Part shown: piece after piece, positions 17,254 through 26,246 of the stretch
Layout of the letters: each line of letters opens with the position of its first letter
Numbering within the stretch: the first letter of the stretch is position 1
From: Hellea sp039977295
GTDB taxonomy: Bacteria; Pseudomonadota; Alphaproteobacteria; Caulobacterales; Maricaulaceae
Assembly: GCA_039977295.1 (NCBI GenBank)
Contig: JBDWDN010000011.1
Location: forward strand, 1 to 64,000
Direction of reading: 5' to 3'
Length of the DNA stretch: 64,000 bases
Position numbers and translations under genes: made by a program
Notes under the pieces: model-generated
What the model saw: the letters and a program-made list of their open reading frames with translations, nothing else
Databases searched by the model: none
Told to the model about the DNA's origin: nothing

Positions 17254-17925
17254 ATGACTGACGCTTCGCACAAAGCCCGTACTGACATCCTAAGCGCGAT
17301 GTTGCCCCAAGCCGCCTTTGACGGCTGGACGCAAAAGAGCTTGCGTATGGCCGCGGCTCAGACGGATTTACCTAAAGGGAGCGAAGAACTTTATTTTCCT
17401 GAAGGCCCGCTTGAAGTTATTGGTTTTTGGTCATCTCAGATGAATGATAAAGTTGCGGCTGAGTTGGCGGCGCTGAATCAGCCCTCCATGAAGATTCGCG
17501 AGAGGGTCACAGCAGGCGTGCTTGCCGCGCTCTATGCTATTGGCCCGCATGAGGAAGCTGCGCGCCGCGCCATGTCGCGTCTTAGCTTACCGGACGCCTT
17601 AGGGCAGGGGCCAAAGCAGCTTTGGTCTGTCGCGGACACGATTTGGCGGGCCATTGGCGATACTAGCACAGATGGAAATTATTTTTCCAAACGGACGATC
17701 TTGGCAGGGGTCATGGCGTCGACTCTAACGGTTTGGCTGTCCGATGATGATCCTCAAAAACAAAAGGCGCGCGAATTTCTGGATGCCCGAATCGCAAATG
17801 TCATGAGCTTTGAAAAAGCAAAGTGGGAATTCAAAAAACGCACGGCCAATATGCCTAACCCAGCCGAAATACTGGGTAAACTCCGTTATGGCGGCCGTAA
17901 GGGCCGCAGACGTCGCCGCGGTTAG
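17254..17925 (+). CDS. COQ9-family protein
   Basis: 223 residues from the ATG at 17254; a TTG at 17236 in the same frame is less likely. The N-terminus has a TetR-like helical fold. The C-terminal part, with LWSVADTIWRAIGDTSTD and YFSKRTILAGVMASTLTVWL, is the diagnostic COQ9 segment that forms the lipid-binding pocket and contact with COQ7. In alphaproteobacteria and mitochondria COQ9 supports ubiquinone hydroxylation. The protein ends in an Arg/Gly-rich tail. It probably follows the ABC exporter by read-through, but no functional link is evident. Confidence 0.88.
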   Translation: MTDASHKARTDILSAMLPQAAFDGWTQKSLRMAAAQTDLPKGSEELYFPEGPLEVIGFWSSQMNDKVAAELAALNQPSMKIRERVTAGVLAALYAIGPHEEAARRAMSRLSLPDALGQGPKQLWSVADTIWRAIGDTSTDGNYFSKRTILAGVMASTLTVWLSDDDPQKQKAREFLDARIANVMSFEKAKWEFKKRTANMPNPAEILGKLRYGGRKGRRRRRG

Positions 17926-18125
17926 ATAGTCTTCGCCCCAACTTTGATCGCTCTCGCTGCGATAAAATGGCTCTATTCCTAAAAACTCGCCTCTGAGGCT
18001 AAAATAGCCCTTGCAGAATTTTACCTACTACATATTGTGCCTTAGCAAATCAGTAACCCATATGTGGTTGATTTTCATCTATAGCAGCGTTTTACGAGCC
18101 GATTCGGGCTTTGAAGGGGATTCTC

Positions 18126-19172
18126 ATGGGAAATATGGATTTTATTAAACAGTCAAAATCAGGACTTTTGATTCCTAGCCCTAGCTACAAACCTTTCCGC
18201 TATCCTTGGGCCTTTGATTTCTGGAAAAAACAGCAGCAAGTTCACTGGATGCCTGAAGAGGTGCCGCTGGGTGAAGATTGCAAAGATTGGGCGACCAATT
18301 TGAATGATAATGAACGCAACCTGCTAACACAAATTTTCCGCTTCTTTACGCAGTCAGATGTCGAAGTCGGCGCGAATTACATGGAAAACTACATGCCGCT
18401 CTTTAAGCCCGTCGAAGTGCGGATGATGCTGGCAGCTTTTTCCAATATGGAAACAATCCATATCGCCGCTTACGCGCTATTGCTTGAAACCATCGGCATG
18501 CCAGATTCAGAATTTGGCGCCTTCATGGAATATGAAGAGATGGCGGCCAAGCATGACTATCTGGGCAAATTTGGCGTGGATAGTGAGAAAGATATTCTGA
18601 CATCTATGGCGGTCTTTGGCGGCTTTACAGAAGGGCTGCAGCTTTTTGCGTCTTTTGCGATGTTGATGAATTTCCCGCGTCTCAATAAAATGAAGGGTAT
18701 GGGACAGATTGTGACCTGGTCTATCCGTGACGAGTCTTTGCACTGCGAAGGCATGATTAAGATGTTCCACACCTTCGCGGCTGAAACGGGCGCGCTGACA
18801 CAATCTGTTAAAGATGACATTGTTGATTGCTGTAAAACGGTTGTGAAGCTTGAAGATAAATTTATCGACCTTGCTTTTGAGATGGGCCCTGTAGAAGGCA
18901 TGACGTCTGAAGATATCAAACGTTATATTCGTTACATCGCAGATTGGCGTTTGGGCCAGCTCGGCCTGCCGCCCGTTTACGGCATTAAGCATCACCCCTT
19001 GCCATGGCTTTCAGAGATTCTGAACGGTGTTGAGCATGCAAACTTTTTTGAAGCGCGGGCGACGGAATACTCCAAAGGCGCGACAGAAGGTCAATGGCAT
19101 GGAGATGATGGCGTTTGGGGTAAGTTTGAACAGATACAAAGCCGAAAACCTGCCGATTCTCTTCTAACTTAA
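18126..19172 (+). CDS. nrdB: Ribonucleotide reductase class Ia, beta subunit
   Basis: 348 residues from the ATG at 18126, which has GAAGGGGA in front; the frame extends to a TTG at 18111. Iron ligands and the radical Tyr are visible: Asp in QSDVEV, the set ETIHIAAY holding Glu, His and the radical Tyr, EGLQLFASF, and RDESLHCEG with Glu and His. The protein stores the tyrosyl radical used by NrdA to reduce ribonucleotides. nrdA is not adjacent and must lie elsewhere. An intrinsic terminator follows at 19197. The 200 bases upstream hold no gene and one imperfect NrdR-box-like 16-mer. Confidence 0.95.
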   Translation: MGNMDFIKQSKSGLLIPSPSYKPFRYPWAFDFWKKQQQVHWMPEEVPLGEDCKDWATNLNDNERNLLTQIFRFFTQSDVEVGANYMENYMPLFKPVEVRMMLAAFSNMETIHIAAYALLLETIGMPDSEFGAFMEYEEMAAKHDYLGKFGVDSEKDILTSMAVFGGFTEGLQLFASFAMLMNFPRLNKMKGMGQIVTWSIRDESLHCEGMIKMFHTFAAETGALTQSVKDDIVDCCKTVVKLEDKFIDLAFEMGPVEGMTSEDIKRYIRYIADWRLGQLGLPPVYGIKHHPLPWLSEILNGVEHANFFEARATEYSKGATEGQWHGDDGVWGKFEQIQSRKPADSLLT

Positions 19173-19196
19173 TTACTCTTAAACTCTCAACGACAA

Positions 19197-19222
19197 GGCA
19201 TCCCAGACAGGGGTGCCTTTTC
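19197..19222 (+). terminator. Intrinsic terminator after nrdB
   Basis: GGCATCCC-AGACA-GGGGTGCC forms an 8-bp stem (one G-T/G-C shift) with a 5-base loop followed by TTTTCTGTTT, 25 bases after the nrdB stop codon. Confidence 0.88.
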
Positions 19223-19276
19223 TGTTTATAAGCCCTTTCTTCTATCTAAATCAAAGGGCTGTGCTATAGGGCTGTC

Positions 19277-20059
19277 ATGGAAAACCGTATAAAAAAATTC
19301 GAAACAATTTTCAATTTCCGCGATTTTGGCGGCTATCAAACTAAAGATGGCAATACCGTAAAAGCGGATAAGCTTTTTCGCTCAGCACATCTCAATAATA
19401 CGAATGATACCGATAAAGCCCGTTTGGCCGCGTTGGGTATTGGGTTGATTGTTGATTTGCGTCATGCACCTGAAAGAGAGCGCCAGCCTACGCACTGGGC
19501 TGAGGGTCAGAACCCGCGCCGCCTCGCTTATCCAGATCCCGTCGACGGAGAAAGCGGCAAGGTTGCGCCGCATGAAGCCTTTATGAAACATGATTTGCAT
19601 AAACCCGAAGATGCCCGCAATTATATGCTCGGCTCCTATAACAGCCGTCCGCATGATGATGGGTTTAAGCAGATATTTGGCGATACGCTGCGCCACATGG
19701 CTGAAACTGGCGACCCTATACTTGTGCATTGCGCCGCAGGTAAAGACCGTACCGGAACGCTCTGCGCCGTTATTTTGGCCGCCTTAGATGTTAATCAAGA
19801 AACGCAAATGAGCGATTTTATGCTGACGATGAAAGCGGTTGATATTGACTCATTTCTAAAGCCCGCGGCTCAAATGTTCGCCGCGCGCTATGGCCGCCCG
19901 ATTGACTCAGAGGCTATCCGGCCAATGTTTGGGGTTGAAGAGGCATATCTTAAAAGCTCATTTGCGGCCATCGGCGACATGCAAGGGTATGTTCGTGATC
20001 ACCTTGGAATAACGGATAAAGAAAAAGCCGCTTTAAAAGCGGCTTATCTTGAGGCTTAA
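19277..20059 (+). CDS. Tyrosine-protein phosphatase (Y_phosphatase3 type)
   Basis: 260 residues. The catalytic P-loop HCAAGKDRTG (about residues 154-163) has the CX5R form with Lys-Asp, typical of the bacterial Tyr-phosphatase / lipid phosphatase family. The N-terminal NFRDFGGYQTKDG is the conserved start, with IVDLRHAPERE holding the early Arg/Asp motif. It could act on phosphotyrosine or phosphoinositides; the substrate is unknown. The last codons contain AAGCCGCTTT/AAAAGCGGCTT, a hairpin that overlaps the coding end. Confidence 0.88.
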   Translation: MENRIKKFETIFNFRDFGGYQTKDGNTVKADKLFRSAHLNNTNDTDKARLAALGIGLIVDLRHAPERERQPTHWAEGQNPRRLAYPDPVDGESGKVAPHEAFMKHDLHKPEDARNYMLGSYNSRPHDDGFKQIFGDTLRHMAETGDPILVHCAAGKDRTGTLCAVILAALDVNQETQMSDFMLTMKAVDIDSFLKPAAQMFAARYGRPIDSEAIRPMFGVEEAYLKSSFAAIGDMQGYVRDHLGITDKEKAALKAAYLEA

Positions 20060-20083
20060 TTTTAGGATAATCCTAGAACCTTA

Positions 20084-20746
20084 TTAGGTTGTTGTTCCGC
20101 CCGTCGTACAGCTTGGTTTACCGGCTGAAAAACTACAGGTGTAACTCGATGAGCCATCAGTGTCTTTGATTTCAACATTTGCGGATTTGCGAGGCTTCAG
20201 CATGAAGACTTCTCGAAGATCAAAATTAGAGGGCATGTAACGCAGCTTTAGGGGCTCATAATTATAATTTACCCGCGCGACAACAACGCCTGATGTGTTG
20301 CTCAATATCCGGCTATCTAATGTGCTTGCATCAAAGGCGACTGGAAATGGGCCATTTAAAACGGCTGTCCCCATTGGAACGACGTTATCATCTGCGTCGC
20401 GTGAATAGCTAGCAATCTCTATTGTGACATTACCCTGCTCGGATGCGGGAATACCCATAACCAACATAGTTGCGGTCATGATTTCACTCATCTCATCCGC
20501 GGATACCGTCTCGGATTGGGTTGTCAGGTCCCCGGCCACATTCGCAGAGTGAGACACTTGACGGTCAACTGTAATGGCTGTGGCCACCTCGGCCATGCCA
20601 AAATACATAAACAGCATAACAGGTGCGATAAAGGCAAACTCAATAGCCGCTATCCCGTCGTCATTTTTTAAAAACTGCGACGGCAATGATGACATCAGCC
20701 GAGATTTTGCGGATACATATATAGATTTTATCATCTTAGGCTCCAT
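20084..20746 (-). CDS. TadG/TadE-family pilus assembly protein
   Basis: 220 residues if started at the ATG at 20746, which overlaps the stop of the upstream gene as TAATG; an in-frame ATG at 20761 is the alternative. The motif DDGIAAIEFAFIAPVMLFMYFG near residue 30 is the TadE-like pseudopilin-type processing and transmembrane segment. A beta-rich extracytoplasmic domain follows, with two Cys in the tail (SYTCSF, SCTTG). TadE/F/G proteins are minor pseudopilins of the Flp pilus. It belongs to a leftward three-gene group next to the rightward cpa operon. Confidence 0.82.
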   Translation of the reverse strand: MEPKMIKSIYVSAKSRLMSSLPSQFLKNDDGIAAIEFAFIAPVMLFMYFGMAEVATAITVDRQVSHSANVAGDLTTQSETVSADEMSEIMTATMLVMGIPASEQGNVTIEIASYSRDADDNVVPMGTAVLNGPFPVAFDASTLDSRILSNTSGVVVARVNYNYEPLKLRYMPSNFDLREVFMLKPRKSANVEIKDTDGSSSYTCSFSAGKPSCTTGGTTT

Positions 20747-21333
20747 TATGGCGCTGGACATGCGCCGGGCGCTGGAAAAGGCTCATTCTTAAAGGCAGTT
20801 GTTGCGCCGAGGACGCGGATGCCTCTTCCGTCAAGGTTTTCAAGTCGTGTCAGTTGCGGAGGGAGAACCAATTTGTGGTAATATAGTCCGCGAATAACGA
20901 CTGGCGCGCTCGCGACTGTATTAACCCAATCGCCATTTGGAATATCTTCAGCGTTAGGGTCCGTAGGATCCGCTGCGGGTGGATCTGCGGGTGTCGGCAT
21001 TGTAATGGATCCAAAGTCAGTATCGCTTACAACATCAATTCTGAGGCGTTTGTCGCAATTTCCAAGCCCTCTCATATTTGTACAAACAAGCTGCTTAAAC
21101 GAGTCTTGCGTGCCGCAGGACTGAAAATTTCCAACCCGTATTTGGCGGCCTGCTTCGCTGACAGCGTGATTAAGGGTAGAATTAATAAAAAAGACGATGG
21201 CTAATTCAAGAATAGCAAAAAGAAGCATAAAGAAGGGGATTGCCAGAATCGCAAACTCAATGGCTGCAGTTCCTTCTCGGTTCTTTAAATAACGTCTTAA
21301 TCGTCTAAAAGAGAGCTTTTTTACGCGCAGCAT
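20746..21333 (-). CDS. TadE-family pilus assembly protein
   Basis: 195 residues. An Arg/Lys-rich N-terminus precedes NREGTAAIEFAILAIPFFML, the Gly/Glu prepilin-like site with the TadE transmembrane helix (about residues 20-50). The rest is extracytoplasmic with several Cys (FQSCGTQ, VCTNM, GNCDKR). TadE is processed by the same prepilin peptidase as the pilin. The stop codon is shared with the start of the next TadG-like gene, so the two are translated together. Confidence 0.85.
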   Translation of the reverse strand: MLRVKKLSFRRLRRYLKNREGTAAIEFAILAIPFFMLLFAILELAIVFFINSTLNHAVSEAGRQIRVGNFQSCGTQDSFKQLVCTNMRGLGNCDKRLRIDVVSDTDFGSITMPTPADPPAADPTDPNAEDIPNGDWVNTVASAPVVIRGLYYHKLVLPPQLTRLENLDGRGIRVLGATTAFKNEPFPAPGACPAP

Positions 21334-21431
21334 AATATCATCCCATCACCACATTTATAGAAAATACTAGACTTAAGGGATTAATTTTCGGGAAAGAAAA
21401 AGCGTTAATATTTAGTAAAGATACGCTAAAA

Positions 21432-22001
21432 TCACATACCGGGCGGCGGTACATCCATTGGCGGAGACGAGGGACTTGGGCCGCTAAGGCTTTGAGATCC
21501 AGAACGTCCCGTCGACGATGTTGAATAGGATTGTGTCGGCGTTGCAGAGGCAATATTATTATTAATAGCTCTTGATTGACCGCTGTTTTCACCAATGAAC
21601 TGCGGTGAATCTCCTAAAACAGGTGAAGGTTGGCAGTAAGGCGCGCAGCTATATGTTTCGCGATCAGATCCATTATATATTCTTACGCCATGCGCAGGTA
21701 GATTATTTACGACCTGGATATCAGCATCCATAATTTTATGACCAGCTGCATCTAGGACGACTAGGTTGGTTTCTCCAAAACCGCGCCCAACAACAAAGAT
21801 TGTGTTTGCAGAATGAATAGACACGTCTGCGATTTCAGGATTGCCAATAACGACGGCGCCAGCGCTCGCAGGAAGATAGACAACCTCTGTCTTGTTTAGC
21901 TCAACACTATAATGGCCGTTTGCTGTGCCAGCATGGGCAAGACCAGGCGTAAAGGCGATAACACCGAGGGCCAATAGGGCTTTCAAAGACATAACTCTCA
22001 T
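21432..22001 (-). CDS. Secreted secretin N-terminal-domain protein (pilus formation N domain)
   Basis: 189 residues from the ATG at 22001 with GGAG nine bases upstream. Signal peptide ends near AHA (about residue 24). Residues 30-100, with VVYLPASAGAVVIGNPEIADVSI-type and FVVGRGFGETNLVVLD-type motifs, match the N-terminal domain found in CpaC/RcpA. There is no secretin channel domain; instead a Ser/Pro-rich disordered tail follows. A small periplasmic partner of the Flp secretin is a reasonable inference. A related domain begins CpaC at 24054. Confidence 0.8.
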   Translation of the reverse strand: MRVMSLKALLALGVIAFTPGLAHAGTANGHYSVELNKTEVVYLPASAGAVVIGNPEIADVSIHSANTIFVVGRGFGETNLVVLDAAGHKIMDADIQVVNNLPAHGVRIYNGSDRETYSCAPYCQPSPVLGDSPQFIGENSGQSRAINNNIASATPTQSYSTSSTGRSGSQSLSGPSPSSPPMDVPPPGM

Positions 22002-22280
22002 GAGACGTACTCCAATATTTCTTTAGGGTTTAAGCGAATGTGGTGAACGAAGGGTTTACAAAACAGCTATTCTTGCGGAGAGGCTCCAAATTTACTCATT
22101 ATATTATACAGGCAATTTTTTCGGGTCTTGGGTTGAAAAGCTGATAAAAATTTTTACCAGAAGTTTACCACGTTACTTAAACTGGTGGTAATCTGACATC
22201 CCTATAAGGCTCATAACAGGGATGACCCTGCTACTGAGGAATAATCCTCAAATATAGACTAGCATACGTGGGAGTCAGTT

Positions 22281-22472
22281 ATGCAAAATTTAGTTACTCG
22301 TTTTATTAAAGACGAATCAGGTGCAACAGCTATCGAATATGGTTTGATTGCAGCTCTTATTTCAGTCGCTCTTATCGCTGGTGCAAAAGCCATCGGTGAA
22401 GGCCTTGACACGAAGTTCGGTGAAGTTTCTTCAGCCGTATCTGGTGCAGTTGTAAATACTGGTACACCATAA
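22281..22472 (+). CDS. pilA: Flp-type IVb major pilin
   Basis: 63 residues. The leader MQNLVTRFIKDESG ends in the processing Gly14; the mature part starts ATAIEYGLIAALISVALIAG with Glu at +5 and the Flp Tyr. This is the structural subunit of the tight-adherence pilus. It is a single pilin gene with its own terminator, which normally allows much higher expression than the downstream cpa genes. The 280-base upstream region holds no gene and presumably the pilin promoter. Confidence 0.96.
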   Translation: MQNLVTRFIKDESGATAIEYGLIAALISVALIAGAKAIGEGLDTKFGEVSSAVSGAVVNTGTP

Positions 22473-22492
22473 TTTCGGTTAACCGAATTAAG

Positions 22493-22521
22493 GCCGCGTC
22501 TTCGGACGCGGCTTTTTTTTT
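22493..22521 (+). terminator. Strong intrinsic terminator after pilA
   Basis: GCCGCGTC-TTCG-GACGCGGC, an 8-bp GC-rich stem on a stable TTCG tetraloop, is followed by nine T. It is immediately preceded by a perfect 14-bp palindrome, TTCGGTTAACCGAA (22474-22487), beginning right after the pilin stop codon. Confidence 0.95.
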
Positions 22522-22595
22522 GCTTAATTTTCTATAGAAACTCAACATTAACCCTAAGACGCTAGAGATGTCCGTAAATATTCGGAGTAATAGCT

Positions 22596-23102
22596 ATGTT
22601 TCTTACCTTTTGTATCGTTATGATTTTCGCCTCGACCATGTTGATGGCGGCAATGAAAGATGCGACCTCAATGACAATCCCAAATTGGATTAGTCTCGCC
22701 CTTATTGCAGGGTTTCTCCTCATAACGCCGTTTAACTGGGCAGGTTGGGATGTTTTCGCGCAACACCTTCTTGTTGGTTTGGCATTTTTTGTTGCCGGTT
22801 TCGCGATGTTTGCTTTTGGCGGATTAGGCGGCGGAGACGCCAAGTTGATGGCGGCCACGGCGCTGTGGTGGCAATGGGATGACGCAACCATCTATATTCT
22901 TTACACGACAGTGATAGGCGGCGCTCTCGCTATATTGCTCTTGGTTGGGCGCAGATTTATCCCCGAAAGCGTCTTAACGGCTCCTTGGGCGCATCACCTC
23001 TTTCGCGATGAGAAGAAGATGCCGTATGGCTTGGCTTTGGCTGGTGGCGCTCTGCTGACACTCCCTAAAAGTGAAATCTTTCTGAGATCACTAGGGCTTT
23101 AG
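22596..23102 (+). CDS. cpaA: Prepilin peptidase of the Flp pilus
   Basis: 168 residues, four to five transmembrane helices. The two catalytic Asp of A24 peptidases are seen in MKDATSMTIPN (Asp22) and GLGGGDAKLMA (Asp81). It is short, without an N-methylation domain, as in TadV/CpaA. It removes the leader from the pilin and TadE-like proteins. It is the first gene after the pilin terminator. Confidence 0.94.
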   Translation: MFLTFCIVMIFASTMLMAAMKDATSMTIPNWISLALIAGFLLITPFNWAGWDVFAQHLLVGLAFFVAGFAMFAFGGLGGGDAKLMAATALWWQWDDATIYILYTTVIGGALAILLLVGRRFIPESVLTAPWAHHLFRDEKKMPYGLALAGGALLTLPKSEIFLRSLGL

Positions 23103-23212
23103 AAAATAGTTGGCGGCGTTAACACTTTTTTCGCATGGATTACATATAAATTAACCATGCTTTATCAAATCATCTCCTAATGTTTGTGGGATTTAAGGCT
23201 CTGTGAGGGATA

Positions 23213-24052
23213 ATGGATACCAAAAGACTTATATTGATTGCTGGTCTTGGCGTTGCGGCGCTCGTCGTATTTACGCAAGCAAAGAAACTTGGAGCGCCTG
23301 CGCCCGCCGCGCCTACTAAGGTCGCTGCGCCTATTATTCAGAAAGTTGAATATGTGAAGGTCCTTGTTGCGGCCCAAAATCTACCCCTGGGTTCACGGTT
23401 AAATGAGGCCGCTTTTGAGTGGAAACAATGGCCTGCCGAGGCGGTCAGCCCTGCCTTTATTTCCAATGACCTTCGCCCCAACGCGGATGCAGAACTTTTA
23501 AACGCGATCGTGCGAAGCCCCCTTGTGCAAGGCGAGCCTATTAACGAAGGCAAGCTGGTGAAAGCAGGCGAGTCAGGCGTTATGGCGGCCTTACTGCGTC
23601 CTGGTATGCGGGCTGTGACTACACGTATCTCAGTCGACTCAGCGGCCGGTGGTTTCATCCAGCCGGGAGACCGCGTAGATATAATTTTAACACAAACCGT
23701 GCAGCGCAACCGCGCCGGAAACAATCAGGGTAATCAGCGTATATATGTGTCAGACACGGTCTTTGAAAACGTGCATGTCCTAGCTATCGACCAGACTTTT
23801 TCGACCTCGGCAGAAAGCGGGGCCACTAAGATTGGCTCAACAGCGACGTTTGAAATGTCGCAAACTGATGCGGAGCTCCTGCAGCAAGCTGTCGCAAAAG
23901 GGGATCTCACCTTAACACTTCGCGGGATTCGTAACAGCCGGGCAGCCGCCCCGACAACAGCGACCTTTGATAAAGAAGAAGAAGATACGCAGTCGACTTT
24001 AACGGTTTACCGGGGCGGACAACCTCAACAAGTCGCGATCCGAGGGAAGTAA
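23213..24052 (+). CDS. cpaB: Flp pilus assembly protein CpaB
   Basis: 279 residues. N-terminal signal anchor (RLILIAGLGVAALVVF), then an SAF domain (about 45-115) with VLVAAQNLPLGSRL, then the RcpC/CpaB domain with GMRAVTTRISVDSAAGGFIQPGDRVDI. A periplasmic partner of the secretin. It starts with ATG after GAGGGATA, one base separates it from cpaC. Confidence 0.94.
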   Translation: MDTKRLILIAGLGVAALVVFTQAKKLGAPAPAAPTKVAAPIIQKVEYVKVLVAAQNLPLGSRLNEAAFEWKQWPAEAVSPAFISNDLRPNADAELLNAIVRSPLVQGEPINEGKLVKAGESGVMAALLRPGMRAVTTRISVDSAAGGFIQPGDRVDIILTQTVQRNRAGNNQGNQRIYVSDTVFENVHVLAIDQTFSTSAESGATKIGSTATFEMSQTDAELLQQAVAKGDLTLTLRGIRNSRAAAPTTATFDKEEEDTQSTLTVYRGGQPQQVAIRGK

Positions 24053-24053
24053 T

Positions 24054-25532
24054 ATGTCATATAAGACACTCATAACGCTGACACTTGGAACGGCTTTAGC
24101 CATGGCTCTAAGTGTATCTGCAGTAAAAAATGCAGACGCAGGGACGCGTTCATATAGCCATATTCAATCGGCGAGTATGGGATCTGTTAATATTCAATCG
24201 CCAGGACAAAGCGCTAAGAGCCGCTCAATTGTGCTGCCTTATTCAAAGTCTACAGTCATAGAGCTGCCACAAGAAATGATGGACGTCATTGTTTCTAATC
24301 CTGACATTGTTGAATCTGTCATCCATACCTCACACCGCGCTGTTTTAATTGGAAAGCAGCCAGGACAAACCAATGCCTATTTTTACGGTCATGATGGGCA
24401 AGAATTGCTAAGTTTGGATATCCGTGTCGAACGCGACATTAATGGACTTAAAACGCTTATAGCGCAGCACGTATCTGATGCAGACATCGAAATTCAGGCT
24501 GTTAACAATAATATATTGCTGACGGGGTCTGTGCAGAACGCCTCTATGGCCAACCGTGTGGAAAAGCTTGCTATGATGTGGCTTGACGAAACGACAGCGG
24601 GCGGCGGTGAAGGCGAAATCGTGAATTTGATGTCTCTTGAAGGCAAAGATCAGGTGCTGCTGAAAGTGCGGATTGTTGAAATGCAGCGCTCAGTTACGAA
24701 ACAGATGGGTATCAACCTTAACGCTATTGGGCGGTTGGGCGACTCAACTGTATCTCTCATAAGCAATTCAGCTTTGAATACAGGCGCAGGATTTAATGGG
24801 ACGACGAATTGGACGAATACAGGCGGCGGAAACCTGTCTTCACTCGGCGCCGGACTGCAGGCGCTTGAGCGCGTAGGTCTTATTCGAACGCTTGCCGAAC
24901 CAACGCTTACAGCCATTTCTGGTGAAACGGCTAATTTCCTGTCAGGTGGTGAGTTTCCACTTCTGACGGGTGTTTTCGTTGATGAAAACGGACAGCTGCA
25001 ACGCGAATTTGAGTTTAAGCCTTATGGCGTAGCGCTTGGATTCACCCCTGTCGTTCTAAGTGAAGGGCGTATTTCGCTCAATATCTCTACCGAAGTTTCA
25101 GAACCAACAACAGAGGGCGCCTTTGAAACAGGCGGGTTGTCTTCGGACATCCTCGGCCTGCGTATTCGCCGCGCGAATACAGTTGTAGAACTTCCCGCAG
25201 GCGGAAGTCTAGTTATTGCAGGTCTTATCCGCGAAGAAAGCCGTCAATCGTCAGACGGAATTCCAGGCGCCAAAGATATTCCAGGTTTTGGAGCCCTTTT
25301 CCGTAATAGAGACGATCTAAACACCCAGACCGAGCTGGTTATTATGGTTACGCCTTACCTTGTTGACCCAACCCATCCGGATAAGCTTCAGACTCCGCTT
25401 GATGGTATGGTGCCCGCAAATGATTTGAATAATATCCTCTTGGGAAAAATGAACAAAACTTACGCGGCGAACGGCCAACCTGAAATTAGTGCAGATACGC
25501 TAAGCGGGCCCTTTGGCCATGTGGTAGATTAA
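24054..25532 (+). CDS. cpaC: Flp pilus secretin CpaC
   Basis: 492 residues. Signal peptide to about residue 30, pilus N-terminal domain (about 55-140), BON-like region (about 140-175), then the secretin domain with LLKVRIVEMQRSVTKQMGIN and VELPAGGSLVIAGLI and PGFGALFR. It forms the outer-membrane pore for the pilus. Its N domain resembles the separate secreted protein coded at 21432-22001. Confidence 0.95.
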   Translation: MSYKTLITLTLGTALAMALSVSAVKNADAGTRSYSHIQSASMGSVNIQSPGQSAKSRSIVLPYSKSTVIELPQEMMDVIVSNPDIVESVIHTSHRAVLIGKQPGQTNAYFYGHDGQELLSLDIRVERDINGLKTLIAQHVSDADIEIQAVNNNILLTGSVQNASMANRVEKLAMMWLDETTAGGGEGEIVNLMSLEGKDQVLLKVRIVEMQRSVTKQMGINLNAIGRLGDSTVSLISNSALNTGAGFNGTTNWTNTGGGNLSSLGAGLQALERVGLIRTLAEPTLTAISGETANFLSGGEFPLLTGVFVDENGQLQREFEFKPYGVALGFTPVVLSEGRISLNISTEVSEPTTEGAFETGGLSSDILGLRIRRANTVVELPAGGSLVIAGLIREESRQSSDGIPGAKDIPGFGALFRNRDDLNTQTELVIMVTPYLVDPTHPDKLQTPLDGMVPANDLNNILLGKMNKTYAANGQPEISADTLSGPFGHVVD

Positions 25533-25542
25533 GGAGAGACTG

Positions 25543-26217
25543 ATGAGAAAATTTAACAGACCTCTCGTAAAAGTGTTGGCCATTATGGGCGCGGCCGCTA
25601 TTTTGACGGGGTGTGCAACGCCAACCGCGTCAACAGGACCAAGCCTTTTTCACAATAAAATTCAAGTCGCCGAATCTATTGAACGGCTTGAGCTATACAC
25701 GCGGCCCAACGGATTAGAGCTATCCGCGCGCGATCAAGTCGCGGTTAGTCAGTTTCTAAGATCTTATGGGCGTCGCGGTAACGGTCCGCTCTATATAAAT
25801 ATTCCAAATAGCTTAGGCGCAGGACTCGGCGCTCAACAAGCACAAGCCGTTATTAGGCAAAGCTTGGCGGGTGTTGGCCTTGGGGGCGCTGCCGTTCAAA
25901 CAGGTGAGTATCAGGCAGCTTATGGCAGCCCTGCGCCTGTAATTGTATCGTACCGTATGTTGAAAACTGTGCCCCAAGATTGCCGCCACCAAGGCGATGT
26001 CACTGATACTTATGCGAATCAGCCCTATGATAGTTTTGGATGCTTCCATGCCGCTAACCTCGCCGCCATGATAGGTGACCCACGTCAATTGATAGAGCCC
26101 TATGATATGACGATTCCTAACTCTCAGCGTCGCCAAACGATTTACGATAAATATATCAAAGGTGAAAACCCTGCCTCTACGCAACCTGATAGACAACAAG
26201 TTTCAGTAGACAATTAA
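25543..26217 (+). CDS. cpaD: CpaD-family pilus assembly lipoprotein
   Basis: 224 residues with a lipoprotein signal ending ILTGC (Cys at about residue 24). CpaD proteins help insert or stabilise the secretin in the outer membrane. The motif FGCFHAANLAAMIGDPRQLIEP is typical of the family's C-terminal half. Ten bases from cpaC and followed by cpaE. Confidence 0.9.
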   Translation: MRKFNRPLVKVLAIMGAAAILTGCATPTASTGPSLFHNKIQVAESIERLELYTRPNGLELSARDQVAVSQFLRSYGRRGNGPLYINIPNSLGAGLGAQQAQAVIRQSLAGVGLGGAAVQTGEYQAAYGSPAPVIVSYRMLKTVPQDCRHQGDVTDTYANQPYDSFGCFHAANLAAMIGDPRQLIEPYDMTIPNSQRRQTIYDKYIKGENPASTQPDRQQVSVDN

Positions 26218-26246
26218 GTTAATTATTTAATGACGGACCCGACCGG

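Noticed and set aside
18022..18075. NrdR boxes upstream of nrdB.
   Set aside because: CTACATATTG matches nine of ten core positions of an NrdR box, but the second site about 30 bases away (around CATATG) does not fit, so the usual pair is not established.
22100..22280. CtrA or sigma-54 sites upstream of the pilin gene.
   Set aside because: TTAC/TTAA half-sites occur near 22160-22180 but not with the TTAA-N7-TTAA spacing, and no TGGCAC-N5-TTGC element is present.
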